A stretch of DNA of 64,000 bases from Jaminaea rosea (Eukaryota > Basidiomycota > Exobasidiomycetes > Microstromatales): assembly GCF_003144245.1 (NCBI RefSeq), contig NW_020289975.1, forward strand, positions 2,065,496 through 2,129,495, given 5' to 3'. Shown here in pieces: positions 62,579 to 64,000 of the stretch. The notes under the pieces are model-generated. The model saw nothing but the letters and a program-made list of their open reading frames with translations, did not search any database and was not told where the DNA came from. A program made the position numbers and the translations under genes. Position 1 is the first letter of the stretch. Each line of letters opens with the position of its first letter.

Positions 62579-64000
62579 ATGGCGTCCAGGGCCTCTTCAT
62601 CACGGTTGCTCGTCTGTGGCAGGCTAGTGACGTCCCAGCGCACACGGCATAGTCGGGCAGCATCGACTCGAGCCGCTCAGCTGGCATCGGCGGCTTCCGT
62701 ATCGCAACATCAGTCGTCCTCTGAACTTCCTCCTCTGCCAGTCCATCCCTCGCAATATCTCGGCATCAACGCTGGCCAAGAAGATGGCCTCGATCCCGAC
62801 GACCCATCAGCATCGTATACCTCAGCACAACTACGACTCAGTCCGCTTGGGCGCCTATCCAAATGGCAAGACGGCGGGCCCCGTACCCTCCCCCGACCTC
62901 TACTGGAGGCCGTGGAAGATGAAATTCGCGCGGGCAATGGCAAGCTCATCAGGCGAGATCTCAAGGGGGTTCTTTCCCATTCAGACGATGCAGTAGACAT
63001 GGCTGCACCGATCAAGAATTCAAGGCAAGCCCTGCTCTCTCTCGCGAAAGATTCGGCGCCACGCTATGCCGCTATCCGCCAGGTCCTGGGAACGGTGGAC
63101 CGACGCCTCTCAAATGGCGGCGAGGCGACTTCATGGTCTCCAAAGCACATCATCGACGTTGGCAGTTCAAGAGCTGAGGGTCTCTGGGCAGCGGCGGACG
63201 TCTGGCCTGATCATCTGGCTAGCTGGACGGGCAAGGAGTCATCCACTGCGAACATCAAGGTGGCAAAGAGCCTCCTTGCCCGCAATGGGGAAAGGGAGGA
63301 ACCTCACGCTGTCCATCGGATCAAGGACAAGAGATTCGAGACGCTCAGAGAGGGCGCCGGTAATGCGGGCGCAAGACCGGACGAGCCGGATCGCACTTTG
63401 GTGCTTTCGTCACATAGGCTATTGAGCCTGCCTTCGGACTCCCACAGAGAGCAGCACGTCAAGTCGCTCTGGCGCAGTGGGGCAGAGACGATCGTCTTGA
63501 TTGAGGACGGATCTGACAGAGGATTCGCGGCAATTGCCAGCGCAAGGGCGCTCTTGCTCGAGCTAGGCGAGGAAGACAAGCAAACGGCAGAAGCTGAAGC
63601 CGCTATTGAGGCTGGACAGGAGGCGCCGCTACCTTCTCGCCAGTACGCGGGACGCGAAAAGCTCGTCCTGAATGGGGTCGAGTTTTTCGAGGAGCGACCG
63701 GAGGATCGTCAGCCTGACAGCAACGCCAGCACTGCCAACTCATCGGTCACTAGTCCCTCGCGTGCCCTCGGCAGCTGGGTAGTCGCCCCCTGCCCACACG
63801 ATCGACCATGCCCACTTTTGCACCCCTTCTCTCTCACCCAACCACACGAAGCCCGCGCCACCCCCACGCACAAGGAGCGATCCCGTCTCTCTCATCACCA
63901 TGAGGCCGAACATGTTGGGCTGTCCGCCTGCGTACATCCTGTGCGCTTCCTCCCGCCGAGGTGGTCGACGCATGAGGTTGTGGAAAAGAGGAGAAGGCAA
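62579..64000 (+). CDS. RSM22: Mitochondrial ribosome assembly factor Rsm22/METTL17, cut by window edge
   Basis: Open frame of 474 codons from the ATG at 62579 to the window end, without a stop. Rsm22/METTL17 is a methyltransferase-like protein that binds the mitochondrial small ribosomal subunit. The N-terminus (MASRASSSRLLVCGRL) is basic and fits a mitochondrial presequence. SAM-fold motif I is IIDVGSSRAEGLWAAADVWP. RTLVLSSHRLLSLPSD and SLWRSGAETIVLIEDGSDRGF match the family's central part. The metal-cysteine segment VVAPCPHDRPCPL (iron-sulfur ligands) is near the window end. The next ~65 codons do not resemble the usual second cysteine part (CHF-type), so either an insert or an unrecognised intron lies after ~63815, or the ligands come further on. 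Confidence 0.9.
   Translation, partial: MASRASSSRLLVCGRLVTSQRTRHSRAASTRAAQLASAASVSQHQSSSELPPLPVHPSQYLGINAGQEDGLDPDDPSASYTSAQLRLSPLGRLSKWQDGGPRTLPRPLLEAVEDEIRAGNGKLIRRDLKGVLSHSDDAVDMAAPIKNSRQALLSLAKDSAPRYAAIRQVLGTVDRRLSNGGEATSWSPKHIIDVGSSRAEGLWAAADVWPDHLASWTGKESSTANIKVAKSLLARNGEREEPHAVHRIKDKRFETLREGAGNAGARPDEPDRTLVLSSHRLLSLPSDSHREQHVKSLWRSGAETIVLIEDGSDRGFAAIASARALLLELGEEDKQTAEAEAAIEAGQEAPLPSRQYAGREKLVLNGVEFFEERPEDRQPDSNASTANSSVTSPSRALGSWVVAPCPHDRPCPLLHPFSLTQPHEARATPTHKERSRLSHHHEAEHVGLSACVHPVRFLPPRWSTHEVVEKRRRQ

Overview
The window looks like nuclear DNA of an intron-poor basidiomycete fungus, probably in the Ustilaginomycotina (smuts and relatives). It is GC-rich. Introns are short (mostly 60-100 bp, GT..AG) and most genes have none to a few. 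Proteins carry long Ser/Pro/Ala/Gly-rich disordered stretches. The gene set is fungal: ICE2, a DUF3602/Par32-type protein, a DUF2433 protein, GPI-anchored aspartic proteases, and an intersectin-like endocytic protein of the basidiomycete kind. The phylum is fairly safe from this; the subphylum is an inference.

Layout. 1-3594 (-): long disordered protein, cut by the window edge. 4589-6993 (-): DUF2433 phosphoesterase-like protein with an RGG tail, divergent from eIF5B (7511-11005, +). 11827-14973 (+): unrecognised 1048-aa protein. 15883-17607 (+): F-box-like protein. 17705-19760 (-): ICE2. 20134-20909 (-): DUF3602 protein. 21416-21892 (-): small unrecognised gene. 22724-29337 (+): EH/coiled-coil/WH2/SH3-SH3/DH/PH protein, read here as one alternatively spliced intersectin gene. 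29497-30957 (-): RING protein with a split RING.

31-38.7 kb is an accessory-looking stretch. It has a six-cysteine secreted protein (32129-32885) and two GPI-anchored aspartic proteases (34405-35987 and 36901-38455) that form a direct tandem duplication of about 2.5 kb including both flanks.

38809-40485 (+): CCT alpha (TCP1). 40891-42520 (-): TALE homeodomain protein with an upstream ORF whose stop overlaps its start codon. 42.5-47.4 kb is gene-poor, with one possible small mitochondrial protein (44496-44942, -). 47459-50860 (-): Bye1-like PHD/TFIIS-central/SPOC protein, divergent from the mitochondrial processing peptidase beta subunit (51235-52892, +). 53272-55188 (+): PI-PLC X-type phosphodiesterase. 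55480-59382 (-): Ubp15/USP7 deubiquitinase. 60175-62271 (-): RNA polymerase III subunit Rpc34 with a large Ser/Lys/Asp insertion, divergent from RSM22/METTL17 (62579 to window end, +).

Most genes are unrelated housekeeping genes (translation initiation, chaperonin, Pol III, mitochondrial import and ribosome assembly, ubiquitin, endocytosis). The only functional cluster is the secretory block at 32-38.5 kb. Exon boundaries were worked out by hand from splice signals, reading phase and family similarity. No database search was run.
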